Shown here in pieces: positions 1 to 6,179 of a stretch of 15,346 bases of DNA. A program made the position numbers and the translations under genes. Numbering within the stretch: the first letter of the stretch is position 1; the number at the start of each line of letters is the position of its first letter. The stretch comes from CBDUVZ01 sp965370805 (GTDB taxonomy: Bacteria > Hydrothermota > Tepidihabitantia > Tepidihabitantales > Tepidihabitantaceae). The stretch is taken from positions 1 through 15,346 of the forward strand of contig CBDUVZ010000073.1 in the NCBI GenBank assembly GCA_965370805.1. The letters run 5' to 3'. The notes under the pieces are model-generated. The model had not been told where the DNA came from. It saw nothing but the letters and a program-made list of their open reading frames with translations, and ran no database searches.

Positions 1-44
1 ACTTCAAGGATACGCTCGACTTTTGCCAAATCCACAACTTCTGA

Positions 45-971
45 CTATACCTCCCGGTTGTCTCGCAGCATGTCTTCGAGATGCTGGCGACACGCGTTGG
101 AATCGGGGAATTCCGGCGACTTCACATCACTATAGTAGGCTCTGGCCTCGATGCCATTACGCTTCAACCAATCCGCGACCTGGTCGGCATCACGTCTGGT
201 GAGCGTGTAGACGATACCGGTCCCGGGCAACTCCGGGAGATGCTCGGCGAGCCAGGCCAGGCGTGCTGACTGGTCCGGCAGACGCAGGGCCTGCAGGACG
301 AGGCTTTGCCGCATCAGGGGTCCGCGCTGCACCTGGATGCCGCCCAACTGATTACATACATCGTCGAGCACACGGTTGTTCGCGGTCGCCGTAGTGCCAA
401 GCACGGGCATGTTCGGCGGCATGTGCTTCAGCACGTTCACCAGGCGGCGGTAATCGGGACGGAAGTCGTGCCCCCAGTCGGAAATGCAGTGGGCTTCATC
501 CACCACCAGGAGGCCAATTCGATTGGCGACCGGCAGCAGCACGCTCTGGACGAACTCGTCGTTGGCCAGACGCTCCGGGGAGATGAGTAGGGCATCGGCC
601 TCGTTATTGAGGATGGCTTGCGTCAGAGCCGACCATTCCTCCCGGTTGGTCGAGTTGATGGTCAGCGCCTTGATGCGAAGACGATCTGCGGCCTCGATCT
701 GGTTTCGCATCAGCGCCAGCAGGGGTGAGACGATCAACGTCGGCCCGGACCCGCGGTCGCGCAGAATCCGAGTGGCGATGAAGTACACCGAACTCTTGCC
801 CCAGCCCGTTCGCTGCACGACCAGGAGCTTCTTCCGTTGATTCACCAGAGCATCAATTGCCTCCCATTGGCCGGGCCGGAAGTCGGCACAGGCTGTGCCC
901 AGTGCCTGCCGTAACAGGCCGCAAGCCTGGTCGCGGTCGCACATCATTCCGGGGGAATCAGGGATCACCAT
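45..971 (-). CDS. RecQ-family ATP-dependent DNA helicase, truncated after the first helicase domain
   Basis: This is the N-terminal part of a superfamily 2 RecQ-type helicase, which in intact form unwinds DNA 3'->5' using ATP. In the 308 residues I see FRPGQ at 31-35, Walker A TGWGKSS at 55-61, DEAH at 158-161 followed by CISDWGHDFRP, and motif III TTATA at 193-197. The start of the second RecA-like domain follows (GIVYTLTRRDADQVADWL, about 252-269). The protein then ends in LRDNREV. Family members go on from here into motif V (ALVAT..LGMGYDKPDLGF type), motif VI (QxxGRxGR) and a C-terminal region, for about 650-700 residues in all. After the TAG stop the same frame reads SEVVDLAKVERILE, which is not helicase sequence, so this is not a simple nonsense mutation. 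The truncation lies inside the window. The first ATG (971) is used; ATGs at residues 9 and 10 are alternatives. Probably inactive as a helicase, though ATP binding could remain. Confidence 0.8.
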   Translation of the reverse strand: MVIPDSPGMMCDRDQACGLLRQALGTACADFRPGQWEAIDALVNQRKKLLVVQRTGWGKSSVYFIATRILRDRGSGPTLIVSPLLALMRNQIEAADRLRIKALTINSTNREEWSALTQAILNNEADALLISPERLANDEFVQSVLLPVANRIGLLVVDEAHCISDWGHDFRPDYRRLVNVLKHMPPNMPVLGTTATANNRVLDDVCNQLGGIQVQRGPLMRQSLVLQALRLPDQSARLAWLAEHLPELPGTGIVYTLTRRDADQVADWLKRNGIEARAYYSDVKSPEFPDSNACRQHLEDMLRDNREV

Positions 972-1009
972 CGCTTTCCCGATGGGTTTCTTTCATTCGC
1001 CACGCTCAA

Positions 1010-1037
1010 CTTCTACCCCAATTTGCTCGCGTGTCAA
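1010..1037 (-). promoter_or_regulatory. Sigma70-like promoter for the truncated helicase
   Basis: Read on the minus strand, a perfect -35 TTGACA (1037-1032) is followed by 16 bases and a weaker -10 TAGAAG (1015-1010). The -10 lies about 40 bases upstream of the helicase ATG. Spacing and position fit. The -10 matches the consensus at only 4 of 6 bases, so the call is moderate. Confidence 0.4.
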
Positions 1038-1134
1038 GCGGCGAAGTTCTGCTTCTTCTTAGGTTTGTGAGTCTGGGCGATTCGCAGAAACGTCATCGGT
1101 AGCCATGGATTTCAAGACTCAAGACTCGACTCCG

Positions 1135-1308
1135 TCACTCCCGGTCGCCGGCATCGAAGGAATAGGTGCAACCGGTGACGACGTACCCACCGTCAGTGTC
1201 CGTGTTGCCGTAGGTGAGTTGGAAGGTGACTTGCGCCGTGAGCGGCGCGGCGAGGGTGAGAACGAGGAGTGCTACGAGCAACAGGCCGAGCGTTGATACT
1301 TTCCTCAT
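1135..1308 (-). pseudogene. Remnant of a secreted 'TYGG..DGGY' repeat protein with signal peptide
   Basis: A 57-codon frame begins MRKVSTLGLLLVALLVLTLA, a clear signal peptide (basic start, leucine-rich core, likely cleavage after LTAQ). It continues VTFQLTYGNTDTDGGYVVTG and CTYSFDAGDRE, then stops at TGA. Long secreted proteins of uncultured FCB/WOR-3-type bacteria repeat a unit of the form TYGGTDxDxGYSVQQTxDGGYIVTGYTxSFGAG. Here the unit seems to have lost about ten codons between TDTD and GGY, and all later repeats are missing. I therefore read it as a decayed gene start and not as a complete small protein. No clear Shine-Dalgarno precedes the ATG. It sits between the helicase promoter and a non-coding repeat region, in keeping with loss of the rest of the gene. 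A functional short secreted peptide is the less likely alternative. Confidence 0.5.
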
Positions 1309-1460
1309 GCGTTTAGTGTGGCTCAGGAACGGCCGGGAGTCAAGGGCGGGTCGGACTTGGTTTTGACGCGGATGAGGTTCTTCGGCACATTGATACCATT
1401 CCGATTCCGGTTGGGCATTGAGGGATGTTCGCTGACTGTGGCGCGGAGCTTCGGAGAGCG

Positions 1461-1628
1461 GGAATCAGAACCGGGATGGGAATCCGGCCCGGAATCCGGA
1501 GCGGAACGGCATGGGGAATCCGGACTGGAACCCGGAATGGAGTAGTCAGTGGACCGGGAAGGGGAACGGAAGCGGGATTCGGGACCGGATTGGGCATAAG
1601 GCCCGCAGAAGGAACCGGAACCGGAGTC
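1461..1628. repeat. Degenerate 6/12-bp periodic array (GGAAYC-CGGANN type)
   Basis: From 1461 the sequence can be cut into consecutive 6-mers that stay in phase to 1628 (28 units). Most are variants of GGAATC, GGAACC, CGGAAT, CGGACT or GGAACG, and the clearest part alternates GGAATC with CGGNNN as a 12-base unit. The plus strand is purine-rich. Because the period is a multiple of three, several frames stay open on both strands, which explains the proline- and glycine/arginine-rich reading frames here. Confidence 0.65.
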
Positions 1629-1794
1629 GCTGGAAGAACGGGGTTTTGAGTTCTTGCGGGAGCCGGTTGTAGAATCCACACAGGAACGGGCAGAGTAGTG
1701 AGGGGAACAGCATGGGGGACGGGGATGAGATTTCGGCCGCGGTCGTGTAAGAGCAAGTGCTAGGGTAGCATACGGCCCGCAGCGGTTCTGGTTG

Positions 1795-1816
1795 GACTCT
1801 AGTAATTACTAGAGTC
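1795..1816. promoter_or_regulatory. Perfect 22-bp palindrome, possible operator
   Basis: The half-site GACTCTAGTAA is followed directly by its exact reverse complement TTACTAGAGTC, with no spacer and no mismatch over 22 bases. The flanking bases (G at 1794, A at 1817) do not extend it. The centre is AT-rich and there is no T-run on either side, so it does not look like a terminator. A binding site for a dimeric regulator is the natural reading. It lies about 390 bases before lysS and about 490 bases upstream of the secreted remnant, so its target is unclear. Confidence 0.45.
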
Positions 1817-1935
1817 AAGCGTGTCCAGGCCGAGTGCGCGGGACTATGATGCTATGCGTTCCCACCCGGACTGAGTGTGTGGCTGAAGGCGCTTGTCAGC
1901 GCATCGGGCGAAGAGCAAGATGCGGAAGCGGAAAC

Positions 1936-1978
1936 CGCCAAGGCCGCCAAGAGCGCCAAGACGGAAATGACCAATGAC
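1936..1978. repeat. Short tandem repeats: CGCCAAGNN x3, then ATGACCA x2
   Basis: Three consecutive 9-base units CGCCAAGGC, CGCCAAGAG and CGCCAAGAC (1936-1962) are followed a few bases later by two tandem ATGACCA units. A further TGATGACCAA variant lies nearby at about 1987. The run looks like intergenic filler repeat and not coding sequence. Confidence 0.5.
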
Positions 1979-2169
1979 CAAGGCCTGATGACCAACGAGG
2001 GAATGAACTACCGATGGACACGGGGAGAAGCCAAGAGCCAGAAGCCAAAGCGCAGAATGAGGAGGCGGGACGGAATGGAAAGTGCCATCCGATGGCACAA
2101 CCACAGATAGATACAGACGAGGGCCGGAAGTCTGTATTTGGTATTGAGCCGACTGGTGGCAGTTTCCGC

Positions 2170-2197
2170 TTGCGCTGCAATCGGGCTGCGGTATAGT
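2170..2197 (+). promoter_or_regulatory. Promoter of the lysS-lol-mcs-selA operon
   Basis: TTGCGC (2170-2175), 16 bases and TATAGT (2192-2197) form a sigma70-like promoter. Transcription would be expected to start near 2203-2204, only two or three bases before the lysS ATG at 2206. No Shine-Dalgarno lies between, so the operon mRNA may be leaderless. The 12-mer TTTCCGCTTGCG around the -35 recurs exactly at another promoter-like site (13715-13726). Confidence 0.5.
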
Positions 2198-2205
2198 TTC
2201 GGCCG

Positions 2206-3720
2206 ATGGCAGAGAATCAATCTTCGGAGTTGAGCCCGCAGCAGACGAAGCTCGCCCGGCTGCGGGAACTCGGCGTCGCGCCGTACGCGTACCGCTGGGA
2301 CCGGGACCATTCCGCGGCCGGGGTGATTGCGGAGTTCGACAAGCTGAGCGAGGCCAAGACCGAAGTCAGACTTGCCGGCAGGCTGCTTTCCCGGCGCGAG
2401 CACGGCAAGACGCAGTTCGGCCACATGCAGGACGCGAGCGGCAGGATTCAGTTCTACCTGCGCAAGGACACAATCGGGGACGAGCCGTTCGAGCGGCTGT
2501 CGCTGCTGGATATCGGGGACCTGGTCGGCGTGCGCGGCGAGGTGTTCCGCACCCGGACCGGAGAGGTAACTATTCTCGTGAAGGAGTTGATCCTGCTGGC
2601 CAAGTCACTGCGGCCGCTGCCCGAGAAGTTCCACGGGCTCAAGGACGTCGAGTTGCGCTATCGGCAGCGGTACGTTGACCTGATTGTCAATCCGGATTCG
2701 CGGGGAGTGTTCCTGGCCCGGACCCGCATCATGAGTCTCATCCGCCGGTTCCTGGATTCGCGCGAATTCGTCGAAGTCGAGACGCCGACGCTGCAGCCGA
2801 TCTACGGGGGGGCTGCGGCCGAGCCGTTCAAGACCCACTACAACGTGCTTGACCAGCGGATGTTCCTGCGCATTTCCGATGAGTTGTATCTGAAGCGGTT
2901 GATTGTCGGCGGACTCGAACGGGTGTACGAGATGTGCAAGGATTTCCGCAACGAAGGTCTTGACCGGACCCATAATCCGGAGTTTACCCAGGTGGAGCTG
3001 TACCAGGCGTACGCTGACTACTTTGACATGATGAGTCTGGTTGAGGAGTTGTTCCGATTCCTGGCCCGGGAGTTGAAGGGGACGACCGAGATTGAGTACC
3101 AAGGTCGCAAGATCGACCTGGGCAAGCCGTGGAACCGGGTCAGGTTCGTTGATGCCCTGGGGGAGAAGATCGGGGCGGACCCGCTCAAGCTTTCCGAGGA
3201 GGAATTGAAAGAAGCCGCGAAGCGGTTCAATGTCAAGGTCGAGACCGGGACTTCGCGGGTGAAGCAGCTGGACAAGCTGTTTGAGGAGCTTGTGCAGGAT
3301 CATATCGTCGAGCCGACATTCGTGATGGACCATCCGAAGATAACCTGCCCGCTGGCCAAGACCCACCGCGAGAACCCGGACCTGGTGGAGCGGTTCGAGC
3401 CGGTGGTTTGCGGAATGGAGTTGGGCAATGCGTTCAGCGAGTTGAATGACCCGGAGGAGCAGCGCAAGCGGTTCGAGGAGCAGGTCGCCCGGAACGAGGA
3501 ATTCGCCGTTCTGGATGAGGACTACTGCGTCGCGCTTGAGTACGGGATGCCGCCGACCGGCGGGCTCGGGCTGGGCGTTGACCGGATGGTGATGCTGCTG
3601 ACCGATACGCCGTCGATCAGGGATGTCATTCTGTTCCCGCAACTCCGGCCGACAGAGAAGGCGCCCGGGGTCCAGGGGTCCGAGGGTTCAGGCGGGCAGA
3701 CCGACGGAGAGACTGCTTGA
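2206..3720 (+). CDS. lysS: Lysine--tRNA ligase, class II
   Basis: The product charges tRNA(Lys) with lysine in the cytoplasm, using ATP. Its 504 residues match the class II LysRS layout. An N-terminal OB-fold anticodon-binding domain covers about 53-135 (VRLAGRLLSRREHGKTQFG). It is followed by RYRQRYVDLIVNP (151-163), class II motif 1 (VETPTLQPIYGGAAAEPF, 191-208), motif 2 (FRNEGLDRTHNPEFTQVE, 247-264) and motif 3 (GLGLGVDRMVMLLT, 453-466). The family usually ends just after the RDVILFPQLRP seen at 472-482. Here about 20 extra residues follow (VQGSEGSGG type), encoded by a GGTCC-rich repeat that also occurs at the start of lolD. It is the first gene of a six-gene operon, with lolC starting 12 bases after its stop. 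The first ATG is used because a promoter lies directly before it. Identification is secure. Confidence 0.97.
   Translation: MAENQSSELSPQQTKLARLRELGVAPYAYRWDRDHSAAGVIAEFDKLSEAKTEVRLAGRLLSRREHGKTQFGHMQDASGRIQFYLRKDTIGDEPFERLSLLDIGDLVGVRGEVFRTRTGEVTILVKELILLAKSLRPLPEKFHGLKDVELRYRQRYVDLIVNPDSRGVFLARTRIMSLIRRFLDSREFVEVETPTLQPIYGGAAAEPFKTHYNVLDQRMFLRISDELYLKRLIVGGLERVYEMCKDFRNEGLDRTHNPEFTQVELYQAYADYFDMMSLVEELFRFLARELKGTTEIEYQGRKIDLGKPWNRVRFVDALGEKIGADPLKLSEEELKEAAKRFNVKVETGTSRVKQLDKLFEELVQDHIVEPTFVMDHPKITCPLAKTHRENPDLVERFEPVVCGMELGNAFSELNDPEEQRKRFEEQVARNEEFAVLDEDYCVALEYGMPPTGGLGLGVDRMVMLLTDTPSIRDVILFPQLRPTEKAPGVQGSEGSGGQTDGETA
3655..3690 (+). repeat. GGTCCAGGGGTCC-type dispersed repeat, copy 1 (lysS 3' end)
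   Basis: GAGAAGG is followed by GGTCCAGGGGTCCGAGGGTT (3669-3688). The block aligns with 4958-4995 at the start of lolD. In both places it is read in the same frame, giving VQGSEG here and VQGVEG there. Confidence 0.5.
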
Positions 3721-3732
3721 GTCCTCTCTGAG

Positions 3733-4953
3733 ATGCAGTTCGAGTTCTTCGTAGCCCGGCGCTACCTGCAAAGCCGCAAGGGTCGGCGCATGTCCGGGAT
3801 TACCGCGATAGCTATCGGCGGCGTGTTCGTCGGGGTGGCCGCGATTCTGATTGTGCTTTCGGTCATCAACGGATTCCACAAGGAACTGCGCGAGCGAATT
3901 CTGGGTACGACCCCGCACATCGTGGTGACCAGGTTTTCGTACGCGCCGATTGAGTATGCCGGACCCGAAGATACCCTGCTGGCCGCAATCCGTTCGTTTC
4001 CCGGTGTAGCGAGCGTCGCGCCGTTCGTCTACGCGAAGACGCTGGTTCGGACCGAGAAGGCGGTGGAAGGAGTTGTCATCCGCGGCGTTGACCCGGAGCG
4101 CGAGAGCGAGATTACCGATATCGCGAGTACGGTCCAGGAGGGCGAGTACTCGTTCGAAGACGGCGGGGTCCTTATCGGCGTGGACCTGGCCCGGGTCCTG
4201 GGCGTCACGGTCGGCGACCGGCTGAATATCGTCTCGCCGTTCGGCGGCAACAACACCCCGCTCGGATTCGTGCCGCGGGCCAGGAAGTTCCGGGTGAACG
4301 GGATATTCGACTCCGGGATGTACGAGTACAACAGCATGTTCGTCTACGTCGGACTCGGGCAGTTACAGCGGTTCCTCGGGATGGAGGGGATGGTGACCGG
4401 ATACGAAGTGCGGGTGCAGGACGTCTATGCTTCGGGCCGGATTGCGCGGGTGCTGATGCGCCGGCTCGGGTATCCGTTCCGGGCAGTGGACTGGATTGCC
4501 CAGAATCGGAACCTGTTCACCGCACTCCGGCTGGAGAAGGTAGTGACTTTTATCGTGCTGGTGCTGATTGTGCTTGTCGCCGCTTTCAATATCATCGGGA
4601 TGCTGATGATGATGGTGCTGCGCAAGACCCGGGAGATCGGTATCCTGAAGGCAATCGGTGCCCGCCCGCGGAACCTGACGAGGTTGTTCGTCTATGCCGG
4701 GCTGATGATGGGCGGAATCGGTACCGGCCTAGGGGCAGTGTTCGGTTTCGTTGTCTCCTGGCTGCTGAACAAGTATCGGTTCGTGACCCTGCCCGGTGAC
4801 GTCTACTTCATCAAGAACCTGCCGGTCGAGATGCAGTGGCAGGATTTCCTGGTGGTGTGTGCGGCCGCGCTTGTCATCACCCTGGTGGCGACAATCTACC
4901 CGGCCTGGCGGGCGTCGCGGATGGACCCGGTGGAGGCAATCCGGTATGAGTGA
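3733..4953 (+). CDS. lolC: Lipoprotein-releasing ABC transporter permease, LolC/LolE family
   Basis: This is the inner-membrane permease that, with LolD, extracts outer-membrane lipoproteins and hands them to a periplasmic carrier. The 406 residues show the MacB/LolC topology. TM1 is at about 24-47, followed by a large periplasmic domain (about 48-265). TM2 is at about 269-295, TM3 at about 317-345 and TM4 at about 371-392. Family signatures are NGF at 46-48 after TM1, the cytoplasmic KTREIGILKAIGA (298-310) that contacts the ATPase, and the C-terminal YPAWRASRMDPVEAIRYE (389-406). There is only one permease gene here, so a homodimer (the LolF arrangement of many non-gammaproteobacteria) is likely. 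Its stop overlaps the lolD start by 8 bases. The order lysS-lolC-lolD is familiar from other diderm bacteria. Whether LolC or LolE is the better name cannot be decided from sequence alone. Confidence 0.92.
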   Translation: MQFEFFVARRYLQSRKGRRMSGITAIAIGGVFVGVAAILIVLSVINGFHKELRERILGTTPHIVVTRFSYAPIEYAGPEDTLLAAIRSFPGVASVAPFVYAKTLVRTEKAVEGVVIRGVDPERESEITDIASTVQEGEYSFEDGGVLIGVDLARVLGVTVGDRLNIVSPFGGNNTPLGFVPRARKFRVNGIFDSGMYEYNSMFVYVGLGQLQRFLGMEGMVTGYEVRVQDVYASGRIARVLMRRLGYPFRAVDWIAQNRNLFTALRLEKVVTFIVLVLIVLVAAFNIIGMLMMMVLRKTREIGILKAIGARPRNLTRLFVYAGLMMGGIGTGLGAVFGFVVSWLLNKYRFVTLPGDVYFIKNLPVEMQWQDFLVVCAAALVITLVATIYPAWRASRMDPVEAIRYE

Positions 4954-5692
4954 AGCGGAGAAGGGTCCAAGGGTCCAAGGGGTCGAGGGTTTGAGTGAGC
5001 CGGAAGGGCCGGATGTTGTGCTTCAGGCCGAGAATGTCTACCGGGTGTTCGAGACCGGGGCCGAGCGGCTGGAGGTGCTCAGCGGGGTGGACCTTACCGT
5101 GCGCCGGGGCGAGTTCGTGGCTATCGTCGGACCCTCGGGTACGGGCAAGTCCACGCTGCTGCACGTCCTCGGCGGGCTTGACCGGCCGACCAGCGGAAAG
5201 GTGCTGCTTGATTCAATCGACGTTTTCAGCTATTCTAAGTCCAAGCTACCGGAGTTGCGGAACGAGAAGGTGGGTTTCGTGTTCCAGTTCCACCACCTTC
5301 TGGCCGAGTTTACCGTGCTTGAGAATGTCGCGCTGCCGCTGCTGATTGCGGGTCGCAGCCGGCGGGAGGCACTTGCGCGGGCGCGGCAGGTGCTGGAGGA
5401 GATTGGTTTCACCAGCCGGCTGCAGCACTACCCGGCCATGCTCTCGGGAGGCGAGCAGTCCAAGGTGGCGGTTGCCCGGGCGCTTGCCAATGCCCCGGCG
5501 GTGATTCTGGCCGATGAGCCGACCGGGAGCCTCGATGCCGCATCGGCCGACGCGCTGATGGATCTGCTGGAGAGTCTGAACCGGAAGAGGAGTATGACGA
5601 TAGTAGCGGTGAGTCACAATCCAGCGGTGGCCGGCCGGGCCGGCCGCCGGCTGGTGATGTCTCAAGGGAAGCTGCATGATGAAGAAATGTGA
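4946..5692 (+). CDS. lolD: Lipoprotein-releasing ABC transporter ATP-binding protein
   Basis: This is the cytoplasmic ATPase that powers the LolC permease encoded just upstream. The 248 residues contain Walker A GPSGTGKST (62-70), the Q-loop in FVFQFHHLL (Q114), signature LSGGEQ (166-171), Walker B VILADEPT (186-193), D-loop SLD (195-197) and the H-loop histidine in VSHN (224). The signature continues SKVAVARAL where the family usually has QRVAVARAL. I chose the ATG at 4946, which overlaps the lolC stop (ATGAGTGA). The frame stays open further upstream to 4796, but that part is the lolC shadow and has no LolD homology. Residues 7-22 (GPRVQGVEGLSEPEGP) come from a GGTCC-rich repeat and are probably a recent addition. 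Homology starts near VVLQAENVYRVFETG. The gene overlaps mcsA by 17 bases. Confidence 0.93.
   Translation: MSEAEKGPRVQGVEGLSEPEGPDVVLQAENVYRVFETGAERLEVLSGVDLTVRRGEFVAIVGPSGTGKSTLLHVLGGLDRPTSGKVLLDSIDVFSYSKSKLPELRNEKVGFVFQFHHLLAEFTVLENVALPLLIAGRSRREALARARQVLEEIGFTSRLQHYPAMLSGGEQSKVAVARALANAPAVILADEPTGSLDAASADALMDLLESLNRKRSMTIVAVSHNPAVAGRAGRRLVMSQGKLHDEEM
4958..4995 (+). repeat. GGTCCAAGGGTCC-type dispersed repeat, copy 2 (lolD 5' end)
   Basis: GAGAAGG is followed by GGTCCAAGGGTCCAAGGGGT and CGAGGGTTTGAG. It resembles 3655-3690 at the end of lysS and is read in the same frame. It adds about 15 low-complexity residues before the ABC domain. Confidence 0.5.
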
Positions 5693-6179
5693 CCTCTGCG
5701 GTAAGAACCCGGCGGCGATGAAAGTGCGCCAGATGGACAAAGACGGCAACAGGACCGAGATCGAGGTGTGTGTGGAGTGCGCCCGGAAGCGGGGGTTTAC
5801 CGAAGTCGAGAAGCTCAAGTTCGACGTGGCCCAGATTCTGGCCGAGATGAAGGACGAAGTGGCGGACGAGGACCGGAAGCTTATCTGTTCCCGGTGCGGG
5901 CTTTCGTTCGCCGAGTTCAAGCGACAGGGGCGGCTGGGTTGCGCCGGATGCTACGATACTTTCAGGGAGAAGCTCGAACCGCTGGTGCGGCGGATTCACA
6001 ACGCGGTTCAGCACGTCGGCAAGACCACCAACAGCGGGCGCAAGCATGCCGAGTTCAGTATGAATGTCCAGAAGCTGCGCGAGGACCTGCAGACTGCAAT
6101 CAAGGCTGAGGACTACGAAAGAGCGGCGAGACTGCGTGACGAGTTGAGCCAGGCGGAAAAATATGCTGGCGGCGGATAG
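5676..6179 (+). CDS. mcsA: McsA-like zinc-binding activator of the arginine kinase, UVR domain
   Basis: In Firmicutes McsA binds zinc and activates the protein-arginine kinase McsB. The 167 residues have the McsA layout: four CxxC pairs at C5/C8, C32/C35, C71/C74 and C89/C92, a short hinge (HVGKT, 113-117) and a C-terminal UvrB/UvrC coiled motif (about 130-161, with EDYERAARLRDEL). The mcsB gene follows directly with a 17-base overlap, which supports McsA over an unrelated UVR protein. The start is ATGATG at 5676/5679 inside the lolD 3' end, and a weak AAGGGAAG lies just before it, so translational coupling to lolD is likely. All eight cysteines are present, suggesting both zinc sites are intact. 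CtsR, the repressor that usually partners McsA in Firmicutes, is not encoded nearby. Confidence 0.88.
   Translation: MMKKCDLCGKNPAAMKVRQMDKDGNRTEIEVCVECARKRGFTEVEKLKFDVAQILAEMKDEVADEDRKLICSRCGLSFAEFKRQGRLGCAGCYDTFREKLEPLVRRIHNAVQHVGKTTNSGRKHAEFSMNVQKLREDLQTAIKAEDYERAARLRDELSQAEKYAGGG

Larger units (their letters stand above)
1309..2169. other. Non-coding stretch between the secreted remnant and lysS
   Basis: I see no convincing gene in this stretch. The open frames here are proline-, arginine- or serine-rich by-products of a 6/12-bp periodic array (1461-1628), or short frames without a ribosome binding site. It also holds a perfect 22-bp palindrome (1795-1816) and short tandem repeats of 9 and 7 bases (1936-1978). 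No tRNA or rRNA was recognised. Confidence 0.6.

Noticed and set aside
1340..1756. Minus-strand proline/valine-rich 138-residue frame and overlapping serine-rich frame
   Set aside because: They are by-products of the GGAAYC array; several frames are open at once and there is no ribosome site.
2605..3642. Long minus-strand frame opposite lysS (345 residues)
   Set aside because: It is the antisense shadow of lysS, open because of GC-rich codon use. The lysS motifs are unmistakable on the plus strand.
4796..4945. Longer N-terminus for LolD
   Set aside because: The upstream 50 codons are the arginine/serine-rich shadow of the lolC 3' end. The ATG overlapping the lolC stop fits operon structure and family length.
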